61,776 nt of DNA from Candidatus Kuenenia hertensis (GTDB taxonomy: Bacteria; Planctomycetota; Brocadiia; Brocadiales; Brocadiaceae), in NCBI GenBank assembly GCA_021646465.1, contig SOET01000026.1:1-61776 (forward strand), read 5' to 3'. Shown in pieces: positions 17,013 to 26,345 of the stretch (within the stretch, counting starts at the first letter, position 1; each line of letters opens with the position of its first letter). The notes under the pieces are model-generated. The model had not been told where the DNA came from. It worked only from the letters and a program-made list of their open reading frames with translations, and searched no databases. Made by a program: the position numbers and the translations under genes.

Positions 17013-18041
17013 ATGAAAACGAAATTAAATTTGTCAGGTATTCAAAAGGCGGCAATTGCACTATCAATACTTGATGCCGACGCTGCCGCGGAAATAATAA
17101 AAGAGTTTGACGAAAACCAGATCGTTGCGGTATCAGCAGAAATTACAAGGATGGAGCATGTGGATAATGAGATCGTGGATGCGGTTTTAGAGGAACTCCG
17201 ACACGAGATGAAAATATGCGGAGGGCTGGTGGAGCATGATAAAAATGCTTTTAGAAAGGTTCTTGAAAAGGCGATAGGGGCAGACAAGAGTGAAGATATC
17301 ATCGCGAATGTAGAGCAGGGGGTGATGCTTCCGACCCCTTTTTCCAATTTAAAAGATGTTTCAGATGATGAATATATGCGGTTATTGATAGGGGAACACC
17401 CTCAAACAATTGCGCTTATATTATCGTATACCGAAGCGGAACGTGCTTCCAGGCTTTTGTCCAGGTTTCCTCTTGAAGCGCAGTCGGATATTATCATGAG
17501 AATCGCAACGATTGAACCTCCTCCGATAAGTTTAATTACCAAAGTGAACGAAGTGGTCATGGCAAAAATAAAGACCGAAGGCAGAAGGCGTAAGACGCCC
17601 GCAAAGAAAAAACATAAGTTTGCATCCGAGATCATTGGCGGGTTGGAGGGCGGCGTGGATAAGGATGTAATCGAGCAAATAAGCCGCAGGAATCCTGAGC
17701 TTGCCGAGGAAATAAAGAAATTGATGTTTACGTTTGAGGATATGATTTATGTTCAGGATGAAGCGTTCAGAAAAATACTTACGGAGGTGGATATTAATGT
17801 AATTGCATTAGCATTAAAAACAGCGAATGAGGAGATCGAGACAAAATTTTTCAAGAATATGTCAAAGCGTATTGGCGATACGGTGAGGGAGGAAAGGGAA
17901 CTGCTGGGGCCGAGATTGCTTTCCGAGGTACAGAGCGCGCAATTACAGATTGTAGAGGCGGTAAAACGTCTCGAAGCAAAGGGAGAAAATGTTATTCAAA
18001 AGAAGGGGGCGTCTTCCAATAAGGATGATAAACTCGTATGA
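17013..18041 (+). CDS. fliG: Flagellar motor switch protein FliG
   Basis: The 342-residue protein has the three FliG domains: N-terminal FliF-binding part beginning LSGIQKAAIALSILDADAAAEI, the middle domain with HPQTIALILSYTEAERASRLL, and the C-terminal torque domain with MSKRIGDTVREERELLGPRL and SEVQSAQLQIVEAVKRLEAKGE, including the charged helix that faces the stator. FliG couples the MS ring to the C ring and generates torque. It overlaps fliH by 4 nt (ATGA). A lysine-rich linker (RRRKTPAKKKHK) between domains is somewhat longer than usual. Confidence 0.96.
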   Translation: MKTKLNLSGIQKAAIALSILDADAAAEIIKEFDENQIVAVSAEITRMEHVDNEIVDAVLEELRHEMKICGGLVEHDKNAFRKVLEKAIGADKSEDIIANVEQGVMLPTPFSNLKDVSDDEYMRLLIGEHPQTIALILSYTEAERASRLLSRFPLEAQSDIIMRIATIEPPPISLITKVNEVVMAKIKTEGRRRKTPAKKKHKFASEIIGGLEGGVDKDVIEQISRRNPELAEEIKKLMFTFEDMIYVQDEAFRKILTEVDINVIALALKTANEEIETKFFKNMSKRIGDTVREERELLGPRLLSEVQSAQLQIVEAVKRLEAKGENVIQKKGASSNKDDKLV

Positions 18042-18742
18042 AAAACGGGAAGCGAGTGTATTCTTCTCCTGCTATAAAGGGTGTGAAAGTTATAGAACCC
18101 GTAAAGCCCCCTACTCATAAAAGGCAAATTAACACGCAGGGAACAGAAGAAGAGTTATTAAAGGTAAAAGAAGAAGAGGAAAAGCTGAAAGAGCTTGAGC
18201 TCGCAAAAGAAAGAGAATTAAGCGCCTTAAGAGAACAAGAAATCCGGTTGATGAGAGAAGAGGCGTACAAAGAGGGAAAACTCTCAGCGGAAAAGGAGTT
18301 CCAAGCAGAGAGAGAAAGGTTAAAAACTGAATATGCGGCCTTGATATCACTCTTTGAGGATGCGGTTAAACAATTAATGGATAAAAGAGAAAAAATCTGG
18401 AAGGACTCCGAATCGGAAATCATAAATTTCGTATTGAACGTTGCGAATAAAGTTGTTGGTTATGAGATTGACGAAAATGGCGCCAACGTTATAAAACGTA
18501 TCGTTGCTGAAACCATTTTACACGTTGGGGATAATAAGATCGTTTCCTTACGGCTTTCTCCGGATGATTATAAAAGGTTTAAATCTGAAGATGTTGAAAT
18601 GAAGGATCAGAACATAAAAATTGTAGAGGATAAAATGATATCTGCCGGAGGTTGTGTTGTGGAAACAGATTTTGGCGATGTTGACAGTTTGCTTGAAATA
18701 CGTTGGGAAGCAATTAAGAAATCTTTAGGTAAACAACGGTAA
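18038..18742 (+). CDS. fliH: Flagellar assembly protein FliH
   Basis: The 234-residue protein has a disordered N-terminus, a long Glu/Lys/Leu coiled coil (about 35-110), and the FliH/HrpE C-terminal domain (FVLNVANKVVGYEIDENG..VIKRIVAETILHVGDNKIVSLRLSPDD). FliH binds the FliI ATPase and regulates flagellar export. Translation appears coupled to fliG (4-nt overlap) and to fliI (overlap at TAATG). Confidence 0.9.
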   Translation: MKNGKRVYSSPAIKGVKVIEPVKPPTHKRQINTQGTEEELLKVKEEEEKLKELELAKERELSALREQEIRLMREEAYKEGKLSAEKEFQAERERLKTEYAALISLFEDAVKQLMDKREKIWKDSESEIINFVLNVANKVVGYEIDENGANVIKRIVAETILHVGDNKIVSLRLSPDDYKRFKSEDVEMKDQNIKIVEDKMISAGGCVVETDFGDVDSLLEIRWEAIKKSLGKQR

Positions 18743-20061
18743 TGACCCGGCAATGCATAGATTTCGGTTTATATAAAAAAAAGATATCCGAATCGGTTAT
18801 GGTTCAACGCTCCGGAAGGGTCGTGCACATAGCGGGGTTGGTGATAGAATCAAATGGGCCTTCTGTTCCGGTGGGAGACCTCTGTTACATACATTCCAAT
18901 AATGGAGAAGCGCCAATTCCTGCCGAGGTTGTAGGATTTAAAGAGAAAAGAATTCTTCTTATGCCCATAGGGGAACCGGAAAGAATAGGTCCGGGGAATA
19001 GGGTAACCGCTTCGGGTTCACCATTGATGATAGAAGTGGGCATGGGACTTATGGGAAGGATCATAGGGGGCCTGGGGGAACCGATTGATGGAAAAGGGCC
19101 GTTAAACGCGGAAGAAAAGGTTTCTATTTATAATTCTCCTCCGGATCCTTTAACCAGAAGCAGAATAAAAGAGGCACTGGAAACCGGCGTCCGGGCAATA
19201 GACGGCTTACTTACATTTGGCCTGGGACAGAGATTGGGGATATTTGCCGGCAGCGGAGTCGGAAAAAGTACCTTAATGGGAATGATTGCCAGGAATTCCA
19301 GCGCAGACGTAAATGTTATTGCCCTTATTGGCGAACGGGGAAGGGAAGTTCGGGAATTTATTGAGAAAAATCTTGGTGAAGAAGGCCTGAAAAAGTCGGT
19401 AATAGTATCAGTTACTTCTGACAAACCTGCTTTATTAAGGGTAAAGGGGGCATATATTGCTTCCAGTGTGGCAGAATATTTCAGAGACCGTGGAATGGGG
19501 GTATTGTTAATGATGGATTCTGTTACAAGATTTGCTAATGCACAAAGAGAAATTGGATTGGCAATAGGGGAACCTCCGACCTCAAAAGGTTATACACCGT
19601 CAGTGTTTGCTTTATTGCCAAAACTCTTAGAGAGAAGCGGCACCGGTGCAAAAGGCAGTGTAACGGGTTTATACACGGTATTGGTGGATGGTGATGATAT
19701 GAATGAACCCATTGCCGATGCAGTAAGGGGTATTCTTGACGGACATGTTGTACTGTCAAGGGCATTAGCATCGCAGAATCACTATCCTGCTATAGATATT
19801 CTCGGAAGTGTTAGCCGGTGTATGGATGATATCGTTACCGGGGATCATAGAAAAGCTGCTCAGATGTTAAAAACAGTATACGCAACATATAAGGAAGCGG
19901 AAGACATGATAAACATAGGGGCATATGCAAAAGGGAGTAACAAGAAAATTGATTATGCTCTATCGGTGATAGATTCTATAAATGACTATCTTAAGCAAGA
20001 TATGACGGCAAACTGTAATTTTGATGAATCAATTTCAAAATTATCGGAATTATTTACATGA
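18742..20061 (+). CDS. fliI: Flagellum-specific ATPase FliI
   Basis: The 439-residue protein has the rotary-ATPase beta-subunit-like fold: Walker A GIFAGSGVGKSTLMGM near residue 168, ALIGERGREV, Walker B GVLLMMDSVTRFA, and the conserved GEPPTSKGYTPSVFALLPKLLERSG. FliI is the cytoplasmic ATPase of the flagellar type III export apparatus. Length and all motifs are normal. Its ATG overlaps the fliH stop. Confidence 0.97.
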   Translation: MTRQCIDFGLYKKKISESVMVQRSGRVVHIAGLVIESNGPSVPVGDLCYIHSNNGEAPIPAEVVGFKEKRILLMPIGEPERIGPGNRVTASGSPLMIEVGMGLMGRIIGGLGEPIDGKGPLNAEEKVSIYNSPPDPLTRSRIKEALETGVRAIDGLLTFGLGQRLGIFAGSGVGKSTLMGMIARNSSADVNVIALIGERGREVREFIEKNLGEEGLKKSVIVSVTSDKPALLRVKGAYIASSVAEYFRDRGMGVLLMMDSVTRFANAQREIGLAIGEPPTSKGYTPSVFALLPKLLERSGTGAKGSVTGLYTVLVDGDDMNEPIADAVRGILDGHVVLSRALASQNHYPAIDILGSVSRCMDDIVTGDHRKAAQMLKTVYATYKEAEDMINIGAYAKGSNKKIDYALSVIDSINDYLKQDMTANCNFDESISKLSELFT

Positions 20062-20103
20062 AGAAATATTAAATAAAAAAGCATATATGATTTTGTTTCT
20101 ATT

Positions 20104-20568
20104 ATGAAATTTCGTTTTAAATTCCAAAAATTACTTGATCTTGAAAAATTTAGAGAAGAAGAGATTGCAAAAGAATTAAAAAAGGTGCAAAAAAAACTCC
20201 ATGAAGAACAGAAAATGGAATTATTATTAAAGTCTTTGCTTGAAACGAGACAATCTGAAATGACAAAGATGTTACAGACGTATGCCGATGCATCGGCATT
20301 TGTTTTGTTTGAGTCGTATTTTACCAAGCTTAATGGCGATATTATTGCTCAACGGTCAAAAATAAAAAAAATTTCGGAAGAGGTTGAGCAGGTGAGACAA
20401 AGGCTGTTAAGTGTTTTTAAAAAAAGAAAGCTACTGGAAAAACTCAGAGAAAGGCATGTAAAGGAGTTTGATGATCAGGAAAAACGCCTTGAAAGTAAAA
20501 AACTTGATGAAATAGCAACCAATCGTTTTTATTACAAGCATGTCAGGCAAAAGGATGTATTGGAATAA
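20104..20568 (+). CDS. fliJ: Flagellar export chaperone FliJ
   Basis: The 154-residue, almost wholly alpha-helical protein starts FRFKFQKLLDLEKFREEEIAKEL, the usual FliJ opening, and continues as a charged two-stranded coiled coil to the C-terminus. FliJ sits inside the FliI hexamer and escorts chaperones. Identification rests on the N-terminal motif, size and position after fliI; FliJ sequences are poorly conserved. No clear ribosome site was seen. Confidence 0.85.
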   Translation: MKFRFKFQKLLDLEKFREEEIAKELKKVQKKLHEEQKMELLLKSLLETRQSEMTKMLQTYADASAFVLFESYFTKLNGDIIAQRSKIKKISEEVEQVRQRLLSVFKKRKLLEKLRERHVKEFDDQEKRLESKKLDEIATNRFYYKHVRQKDVLE

Positions 20569-20588
20569 TCAATTATGGAGATTATAAT

Positions 20589-21326
20589 ATGAAACTCCCA
20601 ATTAATAAAAAAATGATGATGATGGCTGGAGTTGGAATGATTGTCCTTGGGGGTGCAGCATATTGGTTTCTTTTTATGAAGGGGAAAGACCCTGCATTGG
20701 AACAAGAAGCACAGGAAGTGTCTCAGGAGAATAAAGATGCATCAGGGGCTGAAAATAATTCTGATACTATAGATGAAGAGAAAAAGAAAACAAATAATCA
20801 GCAGGCGAGCAAGTTGCCTTCTGTTTATAAATCGAATGCGACAAAGGTATTTAAACCTTTATCATCAAGTGAAGTGTCACGGATGATAAATGAAATAACC
20901 GAGGAAAAACGCGAGTATAAAAAGAAAAACGAACTGCTGGAATTTAAGGAAAAGATGCTTGAATCATTACGCGTTGACCTCGAAAAAGAGCGAAATGAAC
21001 TCGAGGCCCTCAGGGAAGAATTGAATAAGGCGTTTGAATTGATAACGGTAAGAATGCAGGAATTAAAGAAGGAGACTATTCAATTTGATGAGGTTGAATC
21101 TAAAAATATTAAAAAGCTGGCTGATGTTTATGGTGGAATGAAACCTCAAAAAGCTGCCATGATTTTAAAAGAAATGGATGAAGAAACTGCGGTAAAATTG
21201 TTAACAATGATGGATAAAAAAACATCTGCGAAAATATTGGAATCTGTTACTCCATTTCTTGCGGTAAAACTTAGTGAAAAGTTGAAATTATTGGAAAATG
21301 ACGTAACTGACGGTGGGGTTAAATAA
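20589..21326 (+). CDS. MotE-like flagellar protein with MgtE N-terminal-type domain
   Basis: The 245-residue protein has an N-terminal membrane helix (about 9-28; MMMMAGVGMIVLGGAAYWFLF), an acidic linker, a coiled coil (about 95-165), and a C-terminal MgtE-N-like helical repeat domain (KLADVYGGMKPQKAAMILKEM, then EETAVKLLTMMDKKTSAKIL). This is the architecture of MotE, a periplasmic chaperone of the motor protein MotC in alphaproteobacteria, and of similar proteins found between fliJ and later flagellar genes in other phyla. GGAG precedes the ATG. The MotE name is by architecture. Confidence 0.75.
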   Translation: MKLPINKKMMMMAGVGMIVLGGAAYWFLFMKGKDPALEQEAQEVSQENKDASGAENNSDTIDEEKKKTNNQQASKLPSVYKSNATKVFKPLSSSEVSRMINEITEEKREYKKKNELLEFKEKMLESLRVDLEKERNELEALREELNKAFELITVRMQELKKETIQFDEVESKNIKKLADVYGGMKPQKAAMILKEMDEETAVKLLTMMDKKTSAKILESVTPFLAVKLSEKLKLLENDVTDGGVK

Positions 21327-21398
21327 AAGGTCTTATTCGTTTTTACATTTATTTTAATAAAGTGATAAAGAGTTTTAAAGTACGAGGAAGTGTTTATT

Positions 21399-21947
21399 AT
21401 GAGAAAAAAAGACGGATTTCAAAAAAATAAAGGGCGTAGGTATATTTGGAGAATGTGTGGTATTTCCTTCGTTAATTGTATGCTTTTTACGTCGTTGTTT
21501 TTCGTTCCGAATAAAGCAAGGGGAGAAGAAATAGCAATTAATGTGATGACAGAAGAGGTAAAAGGCCGTATAGGGGAAATGGAGTATAGAGATGCAATCC
21601 CATTGAAGTCTGATAAAGATTCCGAGGAATCTGTACAAGAAGGTCCTGTAATTGTACCAATAGATACGGTTGTTGTGAATCTGAGTGGTTCTAATTTAAG
21701 AAGATATCTCAAGGCAAAAGTAATTTTGGAAGTACGTGATGAAGAAATAAGAGGTAAGTTGGAAACAAGGACGATACAGGTAAAAGACCGGTTAATCTCT
21801 ATTTTTTCTTCTAAGACTATAGATGACATCGATTCTGTTGAAGGAAGGGAGCATCTCAAGCGCGAAATAAAGGATTCTGTTGACGTGATATTAAGCGCGG
21901 AAAAAGCTGTTTTACAGGTATATTTTGAAGAGTTTGTTGTTCAATAA
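21399..21947 (+). CDS. fliL: Flagellar basal-body-associated protein FliL
   Basis: From ATG 21399 (GAGGAAG 9 nt upstream; GTG 21390 is the alternative) the protein is 182 residues. A hydrophobic segment (about residues 20-35) is followed by ARGEE, then the FliL domain: IDTVVVNLSGSNLRRYLKAKVILEV, VKDRLISIFSSKT, and the end LQVYFEEFVVQ. FliL is an inner-membrane stomatin-like protein around the stator. The N-terminus resembles a cleavable signal peptide rather than the usual anchor, and the linker before the domain is longer than typical. Confidence 0.9.
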   Translation: MRKKDGFQKNKGRRYIWRMCGISFVNCMLFTSLFFVPNKARGEEIAINVMTEEVKGRIGEMEYRDAIPLKSDKDSEESVQEGPVIVPIDTVVVNLSGSNLRRYLKAKVILEVRDEEIRGKLETRTIQVKDRLISIFSSKTIDDIDSVEGREHLKREIKDSVDVILSAEKAVLQVYFEEFVVQ

Positions 21948-21985
21948 AACTGTAATTTGAGGAAAATTTAGTCGGGTAATACTTT

Positions 21986-22939
21986 ATGTCTGATGCAATT
22001 TTGTCAAATGAAGAAGTTGATGCTCTTCTTAATGCAATAGAGAGCGGGCAGGTACTTGTTGGAGAACAAGTCGAACAAAAAGTAGTAAAAAAGATTCAAC
22101 ATTATGATTTCAGAAGACCAGACAGGTTTCCAAGAGAACAAAAACGACAACTACAAAAGATTAGTGAAAACATGGCGGTTAACATGGGGCTAACTTTTTC
22201 TCAGTATGTAAGAACTACTGTTGACGTTGAACTTATTGCAATAGAGGAATTTAGTTATGAATTATTTATGAATTCGTTTACGGATCTCGTATGTGCAAGT
22301 GTTGTCGACTTGACACCGTATAGGGGAAATGGTTGTTTAACACTGGACGTGGGGTTTTGTCTTGCTATGGTAGATCGTGGATTGGGAGGGCCTGGAAAAG
22401 CACAGCAGAAACTGAGACCTCTTACTATTATTGAAGAATCTGTAGTTTCACAAGTATTGTCAAATGTACTTCATTCTATGTGTCTGTGCTGGAATGATGT
22501 TGCTGAGATAGACTGGCAAATTGTAAAAACAGACATGGATTTACGCTCGTTACAAGTAGCACATAATACGGAAAGTATGATTGCTATTAATTTTGCGATT
22601 AGTGGAGAACTGGGGACCGGTACACTGATTTTTTGTCTTCCGGTTGCAAGTTTAGAAGCGGTTATGGGTAAAATAACGGAAGCGACCCTCGATCGGGAAG
22701 CGGAGATTGCCGTGATAAAGAAGGTTCTTTACCAAATTCCTTTATCAATTAACACGATATTGGGGACAACTCATCTGTCATTTAGCGAACTTATAAATCT
22801 TAAAGTGGGAGATGTTGTTAGCCTTGATAATAAAATTACGGATAATTTAAGTATGGAAATAGATGAAACACCGAAGTTTTATGGAACACCTGGAATTTCT
22901 GGTAAAAAACTTGCGATGAAAATAGCATCTGTTTCATAA
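21986..22939 (+). CDS. fliM: Flagellar motor switch protein FliM
   Basis: The 317-residue protein starts with the CheY-binding peptide ILSNEEVDALL, then has the CheC/FliM-like middle domain (DLTPYRGNGCLTLDVGFCLAMVDRGLGGPG) and a C-terminal SpoA domain (INTILGTTHLSFSELINLKVGDVVSLDNKI). FliM is the C-ring subunit that receives CheY-P. The CheY-binding motif is intact, so rotation is probably under chemotaxis control even though no che genes lie here. Confidence 0.96.
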   Translation: MSDAILSNEEVDALLNAIESGQVLVGEQVEQKVVKKIQHYDFRRPDRFPREQKRQLQKISENMAVNMGLTFSQYVRTTVDVELIAIEEFSYELFMNSFTDLVCASVVDLTPYRGNGCLTLDVGFCLAMVDRGLGGPGKAQQKLRPLTIIEESVVSQVLSNVLHSMCLCWNDVAEIDWQIVKTDMDLRSLQVAHNTESMIAINFAISGELGTGTLIFCLPVASLEAVMGKITEATLDREAEIAVIKKVLYQIPLSINTILGTTHLSFSELINLKVGDVVSLDNKITDNLSMEIDETPKFYGTPGISGKKLAMKIASVS

Positions 22940-22974
22940 TATTTTTAAAAGGTTTTTATTTAAAGAGGTGAAAT

Positions 22975-23355
22975 ATGGATCAGACCAGGGAAATGGATCC
23001 GGGGCAGAAAGATGAAGCAAACCCGACTATAGAGTCGGTGGAATTCAGCCAATTAATTCCTGATGAAATGGACGATTACAAGGGAAACGAAGGCACACCA
23101 AACTTGGATTTAATTTTAGATGTTACAGTGCCTATATCTGTAGAATTGGGGCGTGCGAATATGCTTGTTAAGGATATCCTTGCATTGTCTCAAGGGTCAA
23201 TTGTTGAACTTGAAAAAGTGGCAGGTACTCCGGTTGATTTATTAGTACGTGGAAAATTACTGGCGAGAGGGGAGGTTGTAGTAGTGGAAGATCGTTTTGG
23301 TTTGAAAATAACATCAATATGCGGTTCGGAAGAGAGAGTGCGAAATCTCGGCTAA
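22975..23355 (+). CDS. fliN: Flagellar motor switch protein FliN
   Basis: The 126-residue protein has a variable, acidic N-terminal 45 residues and a SpoA domain: DLILDVTVPISVELGRANMLVKDILALSQGSIVEL, PVDLLVRGKLLARGEVVVVEDRFGLKI. FliN forms the bottom of the C ring with FliM and binds FliH. GAGGTG precedes the ATG. It is the last flagellar gene in the cluster. Confidence 0.96.
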   Translation: MDQTREMDPGQKDEANPTIESVEFSQLIPDEMDDYKGNEGTPNLDLILDVTVPISVELGRANMLVKDILALSQGSIVELEKVAGTPVDLLVRGKLLARGEVVVVEDRFGLKITSICGSEERVRNLG

Positions 23356-23513
23356 GACATTCATATAAAATAAATAAAATGGAAAAATTTGTTGATTGAG
23401 GCATTAAATCCAGACGAACTATGCTTCTCCCCTCCCCCCCTCCTTATTTTGTATGTGTTATGAACATATTCATTGTAATCGGAAGTGCAGTGCTTTTTCT
23501 TTCCGTAACAGGT

Positions 23514-23536
23514 AAAGACCTTTTACCAAGGTCTTT
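23514..23536 (+). terminator. Hairpin at convergent gene ends (fliN operon / RRM gene)
   Basis: AAAGACC and GGTCTTT form a 7-bp stem around a 9-nt loop, followed on the plus strand by a short T-run. It overlaps the stop of the convergent RRM gene and could end the flagellar transcript. The stem is short, so confidence is limited. Confidence 0.35.
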
Positions 23537-23846
23537 TTCCTCCGCCTCCTCGCCTTCCACCGCTACCACTTCTCCCGCCGCCACCGCCACGCTTACGGTT
23601 TTCAGCGCGAGGAAGCGCCTCATTAACATTCAAAACCCTTCCATTTAAATCTTTGCCGTTAAGACTGTTAAGTGCAGCTTGGGCTTCTGCTCTTGAAGGC
23701 ATTTCTACAAATCCAAATCCTCGGGATTCTCCGCTGAATTTATCCTTGATAATTGTCACTGACGTGACCTGCCCAAACTCCTCAAAAACCGCTTTCAATT
23801 CTTCCTCTGTGGTTTGTCGTGCCAAGTTGCCAGCGTAAATATTCAT
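23523..23846 (-). CDS. Single-RRM RNA-binding protein with glycine-rich tail
   Basis: The 107-residue protein is one RNA-recognition motif: RNP2 MNIYAGNLAR at the start and RNP1 SRGFGFVEM near residue 41, followed by a Gly/Arg-rich tail (GGGGGRSGSGGRRGGGG). This matches the cold-responsive Rbp family of cyanobacteria and other bacteria, which bind single-stranded RNA. AAGGAC lies before the ATG. It is monocistronic and converges with fliN. A long AT-rich upstream region may hold a cold-regulated leader, but no structure was resolved. Confidence 0.93.
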   Translation of the reverse strand: MNIYAGNLARQTTEEELKAVFEEFGQVTSVTIIKDKFSGESRGFGFVEMPSRAEAQAALNSLNGKDLNGRVLNVNEALPRAENRKRGGGGGRSGSGGRRGGGGKRPW

Positions 23847-24645
23847 AATTTATGTCCTTTCTTTTAAGTAGTAATGCCAGAATTTCGTTTGGCGTATTTA
23901 TATTCGAATAAATTCAGCTTTAGCTAATCAATCAAGTCGTCATTTCTTTCTCTCCTTTCTTGCTTTCATAAGTTAGGCAAACCTCTTTTTTGTTGCGGTA
24001 TATATGATGTAAGTATAATGCAAGTTTGTTGCATATACAACAAAGTTATCGTCAAAAGAGTCTGTTTTTTCGTAAATTTTATAATACGGTTAATATTTTG
24101 CAAAAGAATATATGATTGTTTTCTCTGGTTATTTCGCAGAGAATTATGTTGTTTTAAAGGTAAATCAAAATTAATGGTTGAGTCATGACCCAAAATATGA
24201 TATTCTGTAAAAGTGAAATTAATGAAAGGCCAAAGGGTTTATTTTCTTTCGTTTAAAGAAACAAGAAGGTAAACACGATGGCCTTTGTTTTTCCAGGTAA
24301 CTTTAATTTTTTGAATGAATTTTTTTTAAATAAATCATCAGAGTTTTTTCTAAACCTTCTCATCTGCTTCTTAAAGAAGTATTCCTGAGCTGAGCGCTCA
24401 ATCCTTTTACATTAAGTTATTGTGACCGAATAAAGTTAAGAATTGGTCACAGTGCTGACTTAACGGTATTCAAATTTAAAACATCAAGCTCGTTTTCCGG
24501 TGAACGGTTAAAATGTATATAGTGATGCATTTGTATAATAGTTTTTTAGGTCAATTCTTGGATATTATTACATTAATAAAATATTTTAACAGGAGATAGT
24601 GTTCGATAAAAAAATTATTTTTATTATTATAGAGGAGAACTATGT
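23847..24645. other. Long intergenic region between RRM gene and betaine methyltransferase genes
   Basis: About 800 bp of AT-rich DNA between divergent genes. I see an inverted repeat TGTGACC (24421-24427) / GGTCACA (24445-24451) and a TATAAT at 24534-24539 without a good -35, the latter about 105 bp before the methyltransferase start. A 38-codon open frame at about 24278 looks fortuitous. Confidence 0.45.
24421..24451. promoter_or_regulatory. Inverted repeat, possible operator for the betaine genes
   Basis: TGTGACC and GGTCACA are exact reverse complements 17 bp apart, about 200 bp before the first methyltransferase gene. Spacing and symmetry suit a dimeric regulator, but no regulator gene is adjacent. 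Confidence 0.25.
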
Positions 24646-25452
24646 ATGCAGACAAAACAACAATTTGGGTGTAATCCTTTAAAGATAAGGGATACGGATC
24701 ATTATAAAGAAGAATATGTTCACAGTTTTGTGGAGAAATGGGACAAATTGATAGACTGGCAAAAAAGAGCTGAAAGCGAGGGAAAATTTTTTATCAAAGT
24801 ACTCAAAGAAAGGGGTGTTTGCAGGGTTTTGGATGTTGCTACCGGCACAGGATTTCATTCCGTGCAACTCCTGAAAGCAGGGTTTCGGGTAATAAGTGCG
24901 GATGGGAGTCCTACTATGCTGGCAAAGGCGTTTGAAAATGCAAAACGTCATGGTTTTATTATGCGAACGGTCCAGGCAGACTGGCGATGGCTTAATCAGG
25001 ACGTCCATAACAGGTTTGATGCCGTTATTTGTTTAGGAAACTCCTTTACGCATTTGTTTTCTGAACACGACCGCAGGCGTGCCTTGGCAGAGTTTTATTC
25101 TATGCTGGAACCCGATGGTATTTTGATTTTAGACCAGCGCAATTATGATTCGATTTTGAATAATGGGTTTTCTTCTAAACATATTTATTATTATTGTGGT
25201 AAAGATGTTAAAGCAGAGCCTGAATATATCGATGAGGGATTAGCAAGATTTCGTTATGAGTTTCAGGATCATTCTGTATTTCATTTAAACATGTTTCCTT
25301 TGCGTTCGGAATATACACGCAGGCTTATTAAAGAAGTAGGTTTCCAAAGTGTGCAAACGTATGGTGATTTCCAGGAAACGTTTCACGAAGACGATCCGGA
25401 TTTTCTTGTTCATATAGCCGAAAAGAGCTATGATTCAACTGATGGAGAGTGA
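24646..25452 (+). CDS. Glycine/sarcosine N-methyltransferase (GSMT-like)
   Basis: The 268-residue class I SAM-dependent methyltransferase has motif I VLDVATGTGFHSVQLLKAGF near residue 63, the acidic end of strand 2 SADGSPTML, and FDAVICLGNSFTHLF. The opening NPLKIRDTDHYKEEYVHSFVEKWDKLIDW and the DQRNYD segment are typical of GSMT, which methylates glycine to sarcosine and dimethylglycine. GAGGAG lies 8 nt before the ATG. The next gene encodes the partner enzyme SDMT and overlaps it, so the pair should make glycine betaine from glycine, an osmoprotectant route known from halophiles. Substrate is inferred from family resemblance and pairing. Confidence 0.82.
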   Translation: MQTKQQFGCNPLKIRDTDHYKEEYVHSFVEKWDKLIDWQKRAESEGKFFIKVLKERGVCRVLDVATGTGFHSVQLLKAGFRVISADGSPTMLAKAFENAKRHGFIMRTVQADWRWLNQDVHNRFDAVICLGNSFTHLFSEHDRRRALAEFYSMLEPDGILILDQRNYDSILNNGFSSKHIYYYCGKDVKAEPEYIDEGLARFRYEFQDHSVFHLNMFPLRSEYTRRLIKEVGFQSVQTYGDFQETFHEDDPDFLVHIAEKSYDSTDGE

Positions 25453-26293
25453 TTCTGTGAATATGAAGTCTACAGATTTAGAACGTACAACAAAAGATTA
25501 TTACAACAGCAGTGACGCCGACCAGTTTTATTACAAAATTTGGGGTGGTGAAGATATACATATTGGTATTTATAAAGACGAAAATGACTCAATTTATGAT
25601 GCCAGCCGCCGTACCATAGAAAAAATGGCTTCGTTGCTTAATGGTAAACAGCAAGGATATAAAATACTGGATATTGGTTCTGGTTATGGCGGGGCTGCGA
25701 GATATCTGGCAAAAAAATTTAATTATACTATTAACTGCCTGAATCTCAGCGAACAGCAGAATAATAGAAACAGAGCACTTAACAGGGAACAAGGCTTAGA
25801 TAAAGCAGTTAACGTTATTGATGGAAGCTTTGAAGAAATACCATTTCCGGATGAAACGTTTGATGTGGTTTGGTCATGTGATGCTATTTTGCACAGCGGC
25901 AACAAGAAAAAAGTGTTGAAAGAAGTCCATAGGGTATTGATTAATCAGGGTGATTTTATTTTTACCGATCCGATGCAAAGTGACGATTGTCCGCCTGGTG
26001 TGCTTCGCACTGTATTGGAAAGAATACATCTGGACTCTATGGGGTCTTTTCGCTTTTATAAAGAAACATTGTTAAGTCTTGGATTTGAAGAAGTTCAAAT
26101 TATTGATTTGACGAATCAATTGATTACACATTATTCAAAAGTTTATCATGAACTGGAAAGCCGGTATGAAGATATTGTTAATCTTTCGAGTCAGGCGTAT
26201 ATTGACCGTATGAAGGAAGGATTAAATAATTGGGTGGAGGCGGGGGAAAAAGGATATTTAGCATGGGGGATTTTGCACTTTCGTAAAAAATAA
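25430..26293 (+). CDS. Sarcosine/dimethylglycine N-methyltransferase (SDMT-like)
   Basis: The roughly 287-residue methyltransferase begins TKDYYNSSDADQFYYKIWGGEDIHIGIY, the characteristic SDMT opening, then has motif I ILDIGSGYGGAARYLAKKF, NLSEQQNNRNR and the conserved FDVVWSCDAILHS. SDMT carries out the last methylations to glycine betaine using SAM. It overlaps the GSMT gene by 23 nt if the first ATG is used; ATGs at 25442 and 25463 are alternatives that keep the domain intact. No betaine transporter is seen nearby. Confidence 0.85.
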   Translation: MIQLMESDSVNMKSTDLERTTKDYYNSSDADQFYYKIWGGEDIHIGIYKDENDSIYDASRRTIEKMASLLNGKQQGYKILDIGSGYGGAARYLAKKFNYTINCLNLSEQQNNRNRALNREQGLDKAVNVIDGSFEEIPFPDETFDVVWSCDAILHSGNKKKVLKEVHRVLINQGDFIFTDPMQSDDCPPGVLRTVLERIHLDSMGSFRFYKETLLSLGFEEVQIIDLTNQLITHYSKVYHELESRYEDIVNLSSQAYIDRMKEGLNNWVEAGEKGYLAWGILHFRKK

Positions 26294-26345
26294 TTCTATT
26301 CATAGTAAGCGGTTATTTTCTTTTTATGGTGAAGAGGCAGTTTTT

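Noticed and set aside
24278..24394. 38-codon open frame MAFVFPGNF...
   Set aside because: Very AT-rich, Phe/Leu/Asn-dominated, no ribosome site; likely fortuitous.
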